Assembly (NCBI RefSeq): GCF_030815855.1
Contig: NZ_JAUSXG010000001.1
Span: forward strand, 1,922,001 to 1,986,000
DNA length: 64,000 nucleotides
Source: Variovorax paradoxus
GTDB taxonomy: Bacteria > Pseudomonadota > Gammaproteobacteria > Burkholderiales > Burkholderiaceae_C
Direction of reading: 5' to 3'
This document shows positions 43,750-52,950 of the stretch, in pieces. Position numbers and translations under genes: made by a program. The first letter of the stretch is position 1, and each line of letters opens with the position of its first letter. The notes under the pieces were generated by a model, which did no database searches, was not told the origin of the DNA, and was given only the letters and a program-made list of their open reading frames with translations.

Positions 43750-45010
43750 TGGCGAGAGGCTCCTTCGAGGGCGTGGTGTCGCGGGCGGGAAGTGCGGCAA
43801 CGCTGGCGCAGAAGCGCTCGATGCCGTCCATCAGCGTGGCTTCGTCGATGACCGCCGGCGGGTACACCCGCACGACGTTCGGTGCCGTGAGGCAGAAGGC
43901 GATCAGCAGCTTGCGCTTGGCCGCTTCGATGATCATCTGGCCGGCGTCGCTCATGTCCTTGAACTCGACGCCGAGCATGAAACCCTCGCCGCGGATTTCC
44001 GCCACCGCCGGGTGGTGGCCGATGCGCGCGGCGAGCAGTTCGCGGCAGCGGGCGCCCAGCGTGGCGATGCGGGTTGCGAAAGACGCCTCGGTGACCACGT
44101 CGAGCACCGCATTGACCACGGCGCCTGCCATCGGGCTGCCCGCGAAGGAGGACGCATGCACCACCGGGTCGCGCGCGGCGGTGCCGAACTGCGAGGTGTC
44201 GAACAGTGCCGCGGCCACCGGGAACATGCCGCCGCCGAGCACCTTGCCCAGCAGGCGGATGTCGGGCACGACCGGGCACACCAGCTGGCCTGTGCGGCCG
44301 AGTCCGGTCTGGATCTCGTCGAGGATGAGCCGCACGCCATGGGCACGCGTCAGTTCGCGCAATGCCTGCAGAAAGGCCGGGCTCACGGGGCGAATGCCGC
44401 CTTCGCCCTGCACCGGCTCGATGATCGCGGCCGCATGGACACCGCTGGCCAGCGCGGCTTCGACGGCCTGCAGGTCGCCGACGTCGACGAAGGTCGATTG
44501 CCCGTCGGTCAGCAAGGCGCCGTGACGCTCGTAGCCATGGCTCACGCTCAGCGCGCCGGGCGAACGCCCGTGGTAGGCATGACGGAACGCGAGGATGCGC
44601 CGGCGGCCGGTAGCGATGCGCGCGAGCTTGAGCGCCGCCTCCACCGCCTCGGAGCCGGTGTTGGCAAAGATGATGTTGTCCAGCGGCTGGCCACCCAGCG
44701 CGAGCAGACGCTCGGCCGCGGTCACGATCGGCTCGTTGGCCAGGATCTTCGAGGACAGGCCCATGCGCCCGGCCTGCGCCGTCAGCGCCTGCACCACCTG
44801 CGGATGGCAATGGCCCAGCAGGTGCACACCGAACGAGCCGAAGTCGAGCCAGTGCGCGCCCGCGCTGTCCTCGATCCAGGCGCCGCTCGCGCCGCACTCG
44901 GAACTCGCGAGCCCGGCCATCTTGAGCATCAGCCCCTGCTGGCGGCCGAAGACGGTGCCGTAGCGGTCAGCGAAGGCGTTCTTGCGCCCGGTGGTCATGT
45001 TCTGGTTCAT
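43742..45010 (-). CDS. Class III PLP-dependent aminotransferase
   Basis: 422 residues from ATG 45010. All the marks of the class III group are present: [56 protein letters not shown] and the PLP lysine in [15 protein letters not shown]. It resembles acetylornithine, putrescine and 4-aminobutyrate transaminases. With a decarboxylase making diamines and a putative thioester reductase making aldehydes in the same operon, it could either deaminate a diamine or aminate an aldehyde. Confidence 0.9.
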   Translation of the reverse strand: MNQNMTTGRKNAFADRYGTVFGRQQGLMLKMAGLASSECGASGAWIEDSAGAHWLDFGSFGVHLLGHCHPQVVQALTAQAGRMGLSSKILANEPIVTAAERLLALGGQPLDNIIFANTGSEAVEAALKLARIATGRRRILAFRHAYHGRSPGALSVSHGYERHGALLTDGQSTFVDVGDLQAVEAALASGVHAAAIIEPVQGEGGIRPVSPAFLQALRELTRAHGVRLILDEIQTGLGRTGQLVCPVVPDIRLLGKVLGGGMFPVAAALFDTSQFGTAARDPVVHASSFAGSPMAGAVVNAVLDVVTEASFATRIATLGARCRELLAARIGHHPAVAEIRGEGFMLGVEFKDMSDAGQMIIEAAKRKLLIAFCLTAPNVVRVYPPAVIDEATLMDGIERFCASVAALPARDTTPSKEPLANA

Positions 45011-45567
45011 AGCGAAGTCATCAACGGCGCGAGGAATCCGGCATCGCAGCCGACGCGCTCGCAAGCCTTGTTGGCCGAGCGCAGGAAGCGCAGTACGTGG
45101 CCTTGGTTCTGGGGTTGCAGCGCATCGACGAGGTCGCTCGGAAATGCCGCGAGCAGTTCTTCGAGCACGGTGATGAGCCGGTCGACCTCCGTGCCATCGG
45201 TTGGCGCGTCGAGCCCGATGAGCCGGGTGGCGGTGGGGCCGTCCATTGCCGCCACATCGCTCAATCCGTACGCCATGAGCAGCGATAGGCGATGCATCTC
45301 GTGCGGCACGGCGGCGCGGCCGAGCACCGCATCCACTTGCAGCAGCAACTCCGCGATCTTGATCTTGACGAGCGCCGCCGCATCCGGGATGTCGCGTGCG
45401 CCCGCCAGGTCTTCGATGTAGGCACGCAGTTCGGTCATGAGCAGCCAGGCGGCGCTGATGGTCGAGGTGACATGCTCGCCCGCGGCAAACCGGTAGCCCG
45501 CGTTGATCCGCGGGAACCAGCGGATGCCGCGCACGGTCGGGGGCTTCGGCTCAGTCGGCGAGGGCAT
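45007..45567 (-). CDS. Cluster protein of unknown function (186 aa)
   Basis: A soluble, all-helical protein (TSTISAAWLLMTELRAYIED; ALVKIKIAELLLQVDAVLG). No phosphopantetheine serine motif, so not an acyl carrier protein. It overlaps the aminotransferase gene by 4 bp and the nucleotidyltransferase-like gene by 17 bp, which implies translational coupling. No family recognised. It could be a partner of the nucleotidyltransferase-like protein encoded just before it. Confidence 0.65.
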   Translation of the reverse strand: MPSPTEPKPPTVRGIRWFPRINAGYRFAAGEHVTSTISAAWLLMTELRAYIEDLAGARDIPDAAALVKIKIAELLLQVDAVLGRAAVPHEMHRLSLLMAYGLSDVAAMDGPTATRLIGLDAPTDGTEVDRLITVLEELLAAFPSDLVDALQPQNQGHVLRFLRSANKACERVGCDAGFLAPLMTSL

Positions 45568-46636
45568 GGGCGTCTTCCTTTTCTTCCGCGGAGGAATTGG
45601 CGGCCACGAGCGAGAAATTCAGTGTGCCGCTGCGTGCGCTGCGCAGCAGCGAGGCCGCATGCGCGGTGGCGATGGTGGCCAGGCTTGCGAGGTCTGCCGG
45701 TGCGTCCTGTGCCTCGATCGTCGCAGCGAGCCGGGCACGGCCGTCGCCGCCGATCAGGAAGGCCGAGCGCTTGTCGAGCGCAGCTTGCGTGCAGGGGGCT
45801 GTGGTGTGGGGCATTGCGCCGGAGAGCGACGGTGCGCCCAGCAGGAGGCCGAGCCGCCGGTCGATCTCGTCCAGTGCGGCGATCTCTTGCGTGGTGGCGG
45901 CGGGTGCCAGTTCGCAAACCGACGACCACATCGCAGTGAGTCGCTCTTGCAGCAACGCATCGACCACGCGCATGCGCGGACCCGCCGCTTCGCGCCAGCG
46001 TCGCAAGGTCCACTTCTTGTTCGACAGCACCCAGCCGCCGAGCGACAGCGCGGCCGCCATCGCAGACAGGCAGGCGTTGATCAGGTAGCCGCGCGCGGCG
46101 TCGAGCTCGCCGGCGCGCTCCGCTAGCATGGCGCAGACGCGGCCCTGGTGAAAGGCGTCGTATTCCTGTGCGGCCACGACCGGGACCAGCGCGGGCAGGT
46201 GCGCGATATGGTGCGCTCGGCCATCGGTGGCCACGGCGTAGACGATGCGCTCCAGATATTTCTTGCGCACGGCATGGCCGCTGTCCCAGCGCTGGTAGCC
46301 CGCGAGGCGCTGCGGCAGGGAGCACCGCGACAGCAGCGCGAGATCGGAGAAGGCCTGCGCCAGGTCGTCGGCGCCTATCGGCAGGATCTCGCAATGCTGG
46401 CCGTCGCGGTGGATCTGCGTGGCCATTTGGCCCTTGCTCACGGCTTGCGGCGTCACGCAGATGAGGTCGATGTCGCTCGTGGCGGTAGCGATGCCGTGCA
46501 CCGGCGAACTCGTGAGCAGCACCTGCGCGCCGTCGAAGCCTTGCTCGCGCGCCAGTGTCGCGAGCATGTCGAAGCCGATGTTCCGGCTGCGCAGGAACGC
46601 ACCGGCATTGGCCGTGACGAAATCCGTGTAGTTCAC
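45551..46636 (-). CDS. Nucleotidyltransferase-fold protein
   Basis: 361 residues. The N-terminal segment VLLTSSPVHGIATATSDIDL contains the pattern G-S-x(n)-SDID of DNA polymerase beta-like nucleotidyltransferases (about residues 40-60), with ATQIHRDGQHCEILPIG supplying a possible third acidic residue. The C-terminal 220 residues are helical (DELARGYLINACLSAMAAAL). It may adenylylate or otherwise nucleotidylate a small molecule. The second gene of the operon. Confidence 0.65.
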   Translation of the reverse strand: MNYTDFVTANAGAFLRSRNIGFDMLATLAREQGFDGAQVLLTSSPVHGIATATSDIDLICVTPQAVSKGQMATQIHRDGQHCEILPIGADDLAQAFSDLALLSRCSLPQRLAGYQRWDSGHAVRKKYLERIVYAVATDGRAHHIAHLPALVPVVAAQEYDAFHQGRVCAMLAERAGELDAARGYLINACLSAMAAALSLGGWVLSNKKWTLRRWREAAGPRMRVVDALLQERLTAMWSSVCELAPAATTQEIAALDEIDRRLGLLLGAPSLSGAMPHTTAPCTQAALDKRSAFLIGGDGRARLAATIEAQDAPADLASLATIATAHAASLLRSARSGTLNFSLVAANSSAEEKEDAHALAD

Positions 46637-46675
46637 TGTCTGATGCTCCGCGTGGTGTCGACGGTGTCGCTGCGC

Positions 46676-47470
46676 TCAGGCGAATCCGTAGGGACCCGCG
46701 AACGTGCCGATGTGGCTCACATGGCTGACCATGCCGTGCACCTCATCCCACAGGTGCAGCATGCAGCCGCGCGGTCCGATGTGGGATTGCGGCTGCGCAT
46801 CGGGAGCGAGCTGCAGATCAATCTCTGTCGTGGTGCTGGGGCAGGAGCACACGATGGTCCCGGCCCAGCGTCGCAGCATCGTGCGATGCACATGTCCGCA
46901 GAGCACGAGTTCGATGTTGGGCGCCGCACGCACCACACCCTCCAACTGCTGCACCTCCATGTAGCGGTACATGTCCATGTAGGGGATGCCACTCATGAAG
47001 GGTGGATGGTGGAGCATGAGCAGCGTGGGCTTGCTCGTGTCCTGCGCGAGCACGCGCGCCAGCCAGGCGAGCCCTTGCGCATCGATGTGCCCGTGGTGCT
47101 TTCCGGTAGGGCACGAGTCGAGACCAATGAATCGCACTGGATGGTCGTCGATGCACCAATGCAGGGCGCCGTCCGCGGGCAGGTACGGATGATCGTGAAA
47201 CGCGGCGCGAAAGTTCTCGCGGTGATCGTGGTTGCCCGGAATCACGAGGAACGGAATGAGCGAGGCCGACAGCAACTCGCGCACCATCGCGTATTCCTCT
47301 GGCCGACCTTCGTCGACGAGGTCGCCGGTGATCAGGAGCAGATCGGGGCGCCGGTCGAGTGCGTGCACATGCGCAAGCGCCTCGGAGAACATGCGATTCG
47401 AATCCGCCACGCCTTGGTACAGCACGCCTTCGGGCCGGATGTGCGGGTCGGACAACTGCGCGATGAGCAT
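46676..47470 (-). CDS. Metallophosphoesterase (CpdA/GpdQ-like phosphodiesterase)
   Basis: 264 residues from ATG 47470, with GAGGAG 4 bp upstream; the longer frame to 47515 adds an unnatural leader. The calcineurin-like motifs are complete: AQLSDPHI (DxH), LLITGDLVDEG (GDxxD), VIPGNHD (GNHD), LLMLHHPP and LCGHVHR (GHxH). This layout matches class III cyclic-nucleotide and glycerophosphodiester phosphodiesterases. First gene of the 18-gene operon, next to the divergent control region. Confidence 0.9.
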   Translation of the reverse strand: MLIAQLSDPHIRPEGVLYQGVADSNRMFSEALAHVHALDRRPDLLLITGDLVDEGRPEEYAMVRELLSASLIPFLVIPGNHDHRENFRAAFHDHPYLPADGALHWCIDDHPVRFIGLDSCPTGKHHGHIDAQGLAWLARVLAQDTSKPTLLMLHHPPFMSGIPYMDMYRYMEVQQLEGVVRAAPNIELVLCGHVHRTMLRRWAGTIVCSCPSTTTEIDLQLAPDAQPQSHIGPRGCMLHLWDEVHGMVSHVSHIGTFAGPYGFA

Positions 47471-47637
47471 GTGACTCCTCGATGAACAGGCTGTCATGGT
47501 GTTGTCATGCATCAAGCGCAGCCATACGCCTGATGGCGTAGCGGCACAAAGTATTCATGCCGCACTCAATGCATTTGCTTTGACGTAAAAACGCGCGCTG
47601 ACATCGGGCCGTTCCGATTGCAAGGAGGAATGGAATC
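47471..47637. promoter_or_regulatory. Divergent control region of the 22-gene cluster
   Basis: All 22 genes read away from this 167-bp space. It contains a perfect inverted repeat TACGCC-TGAT-GGCGTA at 47525-47540, two TGTCATG repeats at about 47492 and 47505, and an AT-rich patch with TTTGACG near 47580 as a possible -35 element for the plus operon. A strong AAGGAGG precedes ATG 47638. No regulator gene lies inside the cluster, so control must come from elsewhere. Confidence 0.5.
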
Positions 47638-49482
47638 ATGAGTTCTCCACGTCTAGCGCCTGCTGCGACGGTGATGACGCACCGCGCGGACGACGCGCTC
47701 TATGCAACCGGGCAGCCGTTAAGGCCGTACCCGCAAACGTTGCTGGATCATCTCGACGCATGGGCGCGGGATGCACCCGATCGTGTGTTCCTCGCTGAAC
47801 GCGACGGCGAGGCATGGCGCACGGTGCGCTATGCCGCAACGCGCGAACGCGTGCATGCCATCGCACGGAGGCTGCTGCAGGATGGCGCGCCGGTCGACAG
47901 CACGCTGCTGCTGATCGACGGAAACTCGATCGCGCACGCGCTGCTGTCGCTCGCGGCGATGGCCATCGGCGTGATCGTGGTTCCGGTGTCGCCGGTGCAC
48001 CTGCACAGCGCACAGGGGCTCGCACGCATCGCGAGCATTGTGCAGCGCATACGGCCCGCGCTTGCGTACATGGCCGATGCAATCGTGTCTCGCCCATCTC
48101 TTGGCGAAGCCGATACGTGCAGGTGGCTGCCGCCGGAGATGCTCGCCGGCGCCGCAACCCAGGAGACCGACGACGGATTGCACGCGCTCTTTCGCGAACG
48201 CAGGGCACGAATCGACGGCGACACATGGGCAAAGTTTCTTCTCACCTCCGGCTCCACGGGGTTGCCAAAGATCGTGATTCACACGCAGCGCATGCTCTGC
48301 GCGCAACAGCAGCAGATGGCGCAGCTCTGGCAGTTTCTCGAAGACAGCCCGCCCGTTCTGTGCGACTGGCTGCCTTGGAACCACACCTCGGGCGGCAACA
48401 ACAGTTTCAACATGACGCTGCGCAACGGCGGCACGCTGTTCATCGACGAGGGAAGGCCGACGTTGAAGGACATCGGGCAAAGCGTGCGCAACCTGCGCGA
48501 GGTGTCACCCACCTGGTACACCAACGTGCCGCTCGGCTATGCGGCGCTGCTGCCGTATCTCGAAGTCGATGCATCCTTTGCCGACGCCTTCTTCCGCCGG
48601 CTCGACCTGCTGGTGTACGGCGGTGCGCCGCTGCCCGCCGATCTCTGGCGGCGCATGGATGCGCTGTGCCGCCGCTGCACCGGGCATGCCGCGCGTTGGG
48701 CCAGCGGATGGGGGCTGACGGAGACGACCTCGACCTCGGCCATTACGCATTTCGAGACGGCCGGCACCGGCGAGATCGGCGTGCCGCTGCCGGGCATGAG
48801 CTTCAGGCTTCTGCCACGGCGAGGCCTCTACGCCGTGGCGGTGAAGGGGCCCAACGTCACGCCGGGCTATCTTGGCGACGAGGAGCGCACGCGCGAGGCG
48901 TTCGACGATGAAGGCTTCTTCCGGACAGGCGACCTGGTTTCCTTCGTCGACCCCGGCAACCCCGATGCGGGCCTGCGCTACGAAGGCCGTTCAAGCGACG
49001 AGTTCAAGCTCGGCAGCGGCATCTGGGTGGTGCCCGGGCGCATCAAGGCCAACCTGCTTTCGCACACCGGCCCGCTGGTGCAGGACGTTGTGGTGGCCGG
49101 GCCAGGCAGGCTGCAACTGGTTGTCTTCCTCTGGCTGAACGCCGAGCTGGCGCGGCGGGACTTCGAAGGTCCGGCCGATGAGCGCGGGCAAGCCGCGGGC
49201 AGGGGAGCGTTGCTGCGTTTTCTCGAGGGAGCCTTGGCCGCCTACAACGCGGTGCACACCGGTTCGAGCGAGTCGATCGTGCGGGCCTGCGTGCTGCTGG
49301 AGCCGCCGAGCGCGGCCTTCGGCGAGCTGACCGACAAGGGCACCATCAACCAACGCCGCTTTCTCTCGCGGCGCGCGGTCGTCGTCGAGGCCCAGTACGC
49401 ACACGCGGCACGGCAGGCGGGCGCGGTGGTCGAATTCGCGGTGGGCGAGAGCCTGGCCCCACACCCCGTCGCCGCATGTTGA
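47638..49482 (+). CDS. Acyl-CoA ligase, feruloyl-CoA-synthase-like (AMP-binding)
   Basis: 614 residues with ribosome binding site AAGGAGG. ATP-dependent adenylating enzyme: P-loop FLLTSGSTGLPKIVIHTQRM, DWLPWNHTSGGNNSFNMTLR (as in feruloyl-CoA synthases), ASGWGLTETTSTSAI, FRTGDLVSF and near the C-terminus LTDKGTINQRR with the catalytic lysine. It activates a carboxylic acid, aromatic or fatty. No carrier protein is encoded in the cluster, so CoA is the likely acceptor. First gene of the four-gene plus-strand operon. Confidence 0.88.
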   Translation: MSSPRLAPAATVMTHRADDALYATGQPLRPYPQTLLDHLDAWARDAPDRVFLAERDGEAWRTVRYAATRERVHAIARRLLQDGAPVDSTLLLIDGNSIAHALLSLAAMAIGVIVVPVSPVHLHSAQGLARIASIVQRIRPALAYMADAIVSRPSLGEADTCRWLPPEMLAGAATQETDDGLHALFRERRARIDGDTWAKFLLTSGSTGLPKIVIHTQRMLCAQQQQMAQLWQFLEDSPPVLCDWLPWNHTSGGNNSFNMTLRNGGTLFIDEGRPTLKDIGQSVRNLREVSPTWYTNVPLGYAALLPYLEVDASFADAFFRRLDLLVYGGAPLPADLWRRMDALCRRCTGHAARWASGWGLTETTSTSAITHFETAGTGEIGVPLPGMSFRLLPRRGLYAVAVKGPNVTPGYLGDEERTREAFDDEGFFRTGDLVSFVDPGNPDAGLRYEGRSSDEFKLGSGIWVVPGRIKANLLSHTGPLVQDVVVAGPGRLQLVVFLWLNAELARRDFEGPADERGQAAGRGALLRFLEGALAAYNAVHTGSSESIVRACVLLEPPSAAFGELTDKGTINQRRFLSRRAVVVEAQYAHAARQAGAVVEFAVGESLAPHPVAAC

Positions 49483-50714
49483 AGCCCGTCACCGCCATGC
49501 CGGGTGCCAAGGAGTTCATCGTGCTGGCCGCGGCCATCATGTCGGTGAACGCGGTGGCGATCGATACGCTGCTGCCGGCTCTGGCCGCTGTCGGCGCCGC
49601 GGTGGATGCCGGCGAGGACAACCGAAGGCAATGGTTGATCACCGCCTACCTGATCGGGTTCGGTACCTCACAGCTTGTCTACGGCACGCTGTCGGATCAC
49701 TATGGCCGCAAGCCCTTGATGTTGGCGGGTCTTGCACTCTATACGGCCTTTGCGGCGCTGAGCATGCTGGCCAGCAACTTTGGGACTGCGGTAGCCCTGC
49801 GTGTGCTGCAAGGGTGCGGCGGCGGGGTGAGCGTGCTCGCGCTGTCGATCATCCGGGATCGCCATTCGGGCGACGAGATGGTGCGCGTGATGTCGCTGGC
49901 CTTCATGCTCTTTCTGGGTATTCCGATCTTCGCGCCTTCGCTGGGCCACGCGATCCTGGTGGCCTCGTCGTGGCAGTGGGTGTTCGCCGCCACCGCTCTC
50001 TTCGGTGCGCTGCTGATGCCATGGGTGGCGCTGCGCCTGCCCGAGACGCTGCCGCCCGAGCGTCGCATGCCGCTATCGCTGCAGGCGGTGACGCGCGCCA
50101 TCGGGCACGTGCTGCGACAGCGCGATTCGCTCGGCTACACGCTGGCGTCTACCGCGCTCGTGGGGGCGCTGTTCGGCATCGTGACGTCGGGCCAGCAGCT
50201 GTTCGCGAACGTGTTCCATGCGTCCGAGGCGTTTCCGGTGGTCTTCGGCACGGTCGCAACCTGCGTTGCGTTGTCCGCGCTGCTCAACGGGCGCGTCGTG
50301 GGCCGCTTCGGCGCGCGATGTACTTCGCACCTCGCATTGATGGGCTACCTGCTCGTCGCATGCGTGCACGGGGCGGTGGCGTGGTCGGGGCTGGAGAGGC
50401 CATGGATATTCACGGTGCTGCAATCGGCGTTGATGTTCTGTTTCGGCCTGATGCTGGCGAACTTCGGGTCGCTCGCGATGGCGCGGCTCGCTCACATCGC
50501 AGGCACGGCCTCCGCAGTTCAGAGCCTGGTCATCAATGTGGGCGGCGCGCTGGTCGGCATCTTCATCGGGCAGCGCTTCGACGGCACCGCAGTGCCCATG
50601 ACGTTGGGCTCGATCGCCTGCGGCTGTGCGGCGCTGGCGATGGTGCTCATGGCCGAACGCGGGCGCCTGTTCCAGCCGGTGGCGGCGCCACTGCCGATGC
50701 GGGCGGCAGGATGA
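49476..50714 (+). CDS. MFS drug/metabolite exporter (Bcr/CflA-like)
   Basis: 412 residues, twelve predicted membrane helices. The family motif between helices 2 and 3 is GTLSDHYGRKPLMLAGLALY, and helix 5 contains the antiporter-like LGIPIFAPSLG. Bcr/CflA transporters export sulfonamides, bicyclomycin and dipeptides by proton antiport. Start ATG 49476 overlaps the ligase stop. It is the probable exporter of the product and a self-resistance determinant. Confidence 0.88.
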   Translation: MLKPVTAMPGAKEFIVLAAAIMSVNAVAIDTLLPALAAVGAAVDAGEDNRRQWLITAYLIGFGTSQLVYGTLSDHYGRKPLMLAGLALYTAFAALSMLASNFGTAVALRVLQGCGGGVSVLALSIIRDRHSGDEMVRVMSLAFMLFLGIPIFAPSLGHAILVASSWQWVFAATALFGALLMPWVALRLPETLPPERRMPLSLQAVTRAIGHVLRQRDSLGYTLASTALVGALFGIVTSGQQLFANVFHASEAFPVVFGTVATCVALSALLNGRVVGRFGARCTSHLALMGYLLVACVHGAVAWSGLERPWIFTVLQSALMFCFGLMLANFGSLAMARLAHIAGTASAVQSLVINVGGALVGIFIGQRFDGTAVPMTLGSIACGCAALAMVLMAERGRLFQPVAAPLPMRAAG

Positions 50715-51577
50715 GCGACTCCTCCGTGCCAGAGAAATCCCGGCCTCTGCGGCCGCTCAACGTGGAGCCGGCGCTGCTGCAGGGCCTGAATCAGCACATC
50801 GCGGCACTGAACACGGCGGACGCCGCGCTGCCCGGTCGCCCCGCCGTCGAGATCGCAAGCACCAGGGCACAGGTGGCTTCGGCCGCGCGGCTGATGGCGC
50901 AGGCCTTCGTGCACAACCAGGACAAGGGCTGGCTCGCATGGCTGCCGCCTTCGGAGGTGGCGCGCGTTCGCGCGGGCGACACCCCGCGGGCGCAGGAAAA
51001 GATCGCGCGCGTGATCGACTATTTGTGCGCGGCTTCGGCCTTCGAGGGAGGGCTGGTGCTGCTCGAATCGGCGCAGGCGTCGGATGCAGCGGACAGACGC
51101 GAGATCCGCGGCGCCTCGCTGTGGGGGCTTCCACCGGCTGTACCCTGCACCGAGCCATGGTGGCACCTGGCGGCTTTCGGCGCGCCGGCCGCATTGCGTG
51201 GTTATGGACCGCTGCGTGCGATAGCTGCCGCGTGTGCCGCGAACGCATTGGTGCGAGCCTCGGAGGAGACGATGCACCGCCTCGGCTTCCCGGCGCGCTG
51301 CATCTACGCCCAGATGGGATGCGTCAAGCCCGCGCATCAAGGCCAGCGCGTTTCGCGGCGCATGTTCGAGCCGTTCCGCCTCCTCGCGGATCGTTTCGAC
51401 CTCGTGTACAGGCTCGAGAGCAGCAGCCCCGAGACGAATGACCAACGCGTTTTCTCTAACTTCCGCTTCGAGAAGATCGGGGAGCACCGCTTCGGCGCCT
51501 CGCGGTTCAACAGCGTCGGACCCTACACGATCAATCTCATGATCAGAAGGCCGCCACCCGAGGTGTCATGTCCCTGA
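50711..51577 (+). CDS. GNAT-like protein, paralogue of the product of 29681-30511
   Basis: 288 residues; ATGA overlap with the MFS gene, overlaps the next gene by 10 bp. N-terminal RAQVASAARLMAQAFVHNQD, GGLVLLESAQASD, LGFPARCIYAQMGCVKPAHQ (a plausible V-x-P-x-x-Q-x-x-R acetyl-CoA loop, VKPAHQGQRVSRRM) and the end RFGASRFNSVGPYTINLMIR. The loop is better kept than in its paralogue at the other end of the cluster. Likely an N-acyltransferase; acceptor and acyl donor unknown. Confidence 0.7.
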   Translation: MSDSSVPEKSRPLRPLNVEPALLQGLNQHIAALNTADAALPGRPAVEIASTRAQVASAARLMAQAFVHNQDKGWLAWLPPSEVARVRAGDTPRAQEKIARVIDYLCAASAFEGGLVLLESAQASDAADRREIRGASLWGLPPAVPCTEPWWHLAAFGAPAALRGYGPLRAIAAACAANALVRASEETMHRLGFPARCIYAQMGCVKPAHQGQRVSRRMFEPFRLLADRFDLVYRLESSSPETNDQRVFSNFRFEKIGEHRFGASRFNSVGPYTINLMIRRPPPEVSCP

Positions 51578-52653
51578 CCTTCCGTCAAGTCGATCCTTCC
51601 GATGAGGATTTTCGCGCCCGGTGGAATGCACGGGTGGCGGAGCACGAGCTCTCGCTGGATATCGAGTTCCTCCGGCTCCTGGCCGGCGTCGAATCCGAAG
51701 CCGCGTACTACTTCGTGCAGGCCTCGGATGCGGCAGGGCATGTGCGCGCGCTGGCCTGCTACTCAATCGCGCAGATGCGTGTGCTGCGCTTCGTTCCGTT
51801 TCGCGTGCTGGTGATGGGCGGCACAGTCGCTGCAGGCAAGGCGTTCTGGTTCGATGTCGACGCGCTCGATTTCGCGTCGTTCCTCGCCGCTTTCGAGGCC
51901 TTCGTGAAAGCCGAAGTGCGGTGCGACATTCTTGTGCTCAAGGAGTTCTCACCGGACCGAGACGAAGAGTCGATGCGTTCGATGGCCAAGGCGGGCTTCA
52001 TTGCGCAGATGTGCTACGACCGGAGCAGCCTCGCATTGCCAGCGGACGGGAAAATGCAGAGCTTTCTCGAATTGCTCCCATCGAAGAAGAGACGGTACTT
52101 GCGGCAAGTGTTGGCGCAGGGGCAGGTGGCAAATCTCGAGGTCGAGGTTCACCGGCGTTTCGATCACCTGATCGATGCCGTCTATTCGCTCTATCTGGAG
52201 GTGAACGGACGGGCCAGCGAAGCGCGTACCCCGGCCTTGCCTCGCCGGTTCTTTGCGGCCTTGGGGCAGCTTGATCGCGCCGCGCAGATGTTGACGATCT
52301 CGCAGGGCAAGAGGACGATCGGGTTCGGTCTGCTGATGCAGCGCGGAGAGAAGCTCAAGTGCATGGTGATTGGTCTCGACTATGAGGTGTCGAGAGAGCT
52401 TCAGCTCTGGTACCAGATCGTCATTCGTTCGATCGAGCACGCCCTGAACAGCGGCTGCACCAGCGTCGATCTGGGCTCGACCAACCACAGCATGAAGCGT
52501 AAGTTCGGTGCCGAGCGCGAAGACATCTGGGTCGCGGTGCGCCATCGGAACCGCTTGATCACGCGGCTGATAACCCCATTGATCCGGCATTTCCTATCAA
52601 CGATTTACCGACCGCGGGCAAGCGCACTTCCCGTCGTCGACGATCCTGCCTGA
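51568..52653 (+). CDS. FemAB/BioF2-like GNAT acyltransferase
   Basis: 361 residues. Second half is a GNAT-type domain of the peptidogalycan/FemAB-like group: KKRRYLRQVLAQGQ, IDAVYSLYLEV, QGKRTIGFGLLMQRGEKLKC, YEVSRELQLWYQIVIRSIEH and DLGSTNHSMKRKFGAE. These enzymes transfer amino-acyl or acyl groups to amines. Last gene of the plus-strand operon. With two GNAT-like paralogues it gives the cluster three candidate acyltransferases. Confidence 0.72.
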   Translation: MSLTFRQVDPSDEDFRARWNARVAEHELSLDIEFLRLLAGVESEAAYYFVQASDAAGHVRALACYSIAQMRVLRFVPFRVLVMGGTVAAGKAFWFDVDALDFASFLAAFEAFVKAEVRCDILVLKEFSPDRDEESMRSMAKAGFIAQMCYDRSSLALPADGKMQSFLELLPSKKRRYLRQVLAQGQVANLEVEVHRRFDHLIDAVYSLYLEVNGRASEARTPALPRRFFAALGQLDRAAQMLTISQGKRTIGFGLLMQRGEKLKCMVIGLDYEVSRELQLWYQIVIRSIEHALNSGCTSVDLGSTNHSMKRKFGAEREDIWVAVRHRNRLITRLITPLIRHFLSTIYRPRASALPVVDDPA

Positions 52654-52950
52654 GCGCACCGAAAGGGTGAGCCGTGCCGCGCGGCCAGCGCGATGCTGCC
52701 GGAACTCCCCGGGCGATTTCATCTTCAGTGCAGAGTAGGTTGCCGGCCGACGCGTTGCAACGAGGTTCGGCGCCCCATGACGGTCTTCTCGGAGTTCCAC
52801 AGGGCTGCTGACCGACAGGGCTTACGCTGAGCCAGCTCTGCCACGATCGGCGGATGGGTCCATCGATAATGAGGCAGACATTCAGTGCGCAGCTGTGTTG
52901 GTCGCCGCCGAGCTTGTTGAGGCGAACCTTCCTGGCCCCGGCGCGCGGTA

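Noticed and set aside
45007..45567. Acyl carrier protein for the cluster
   Set aside because: The 186-residue helical protein has no DSL-type phosphopantetheine serine motif.
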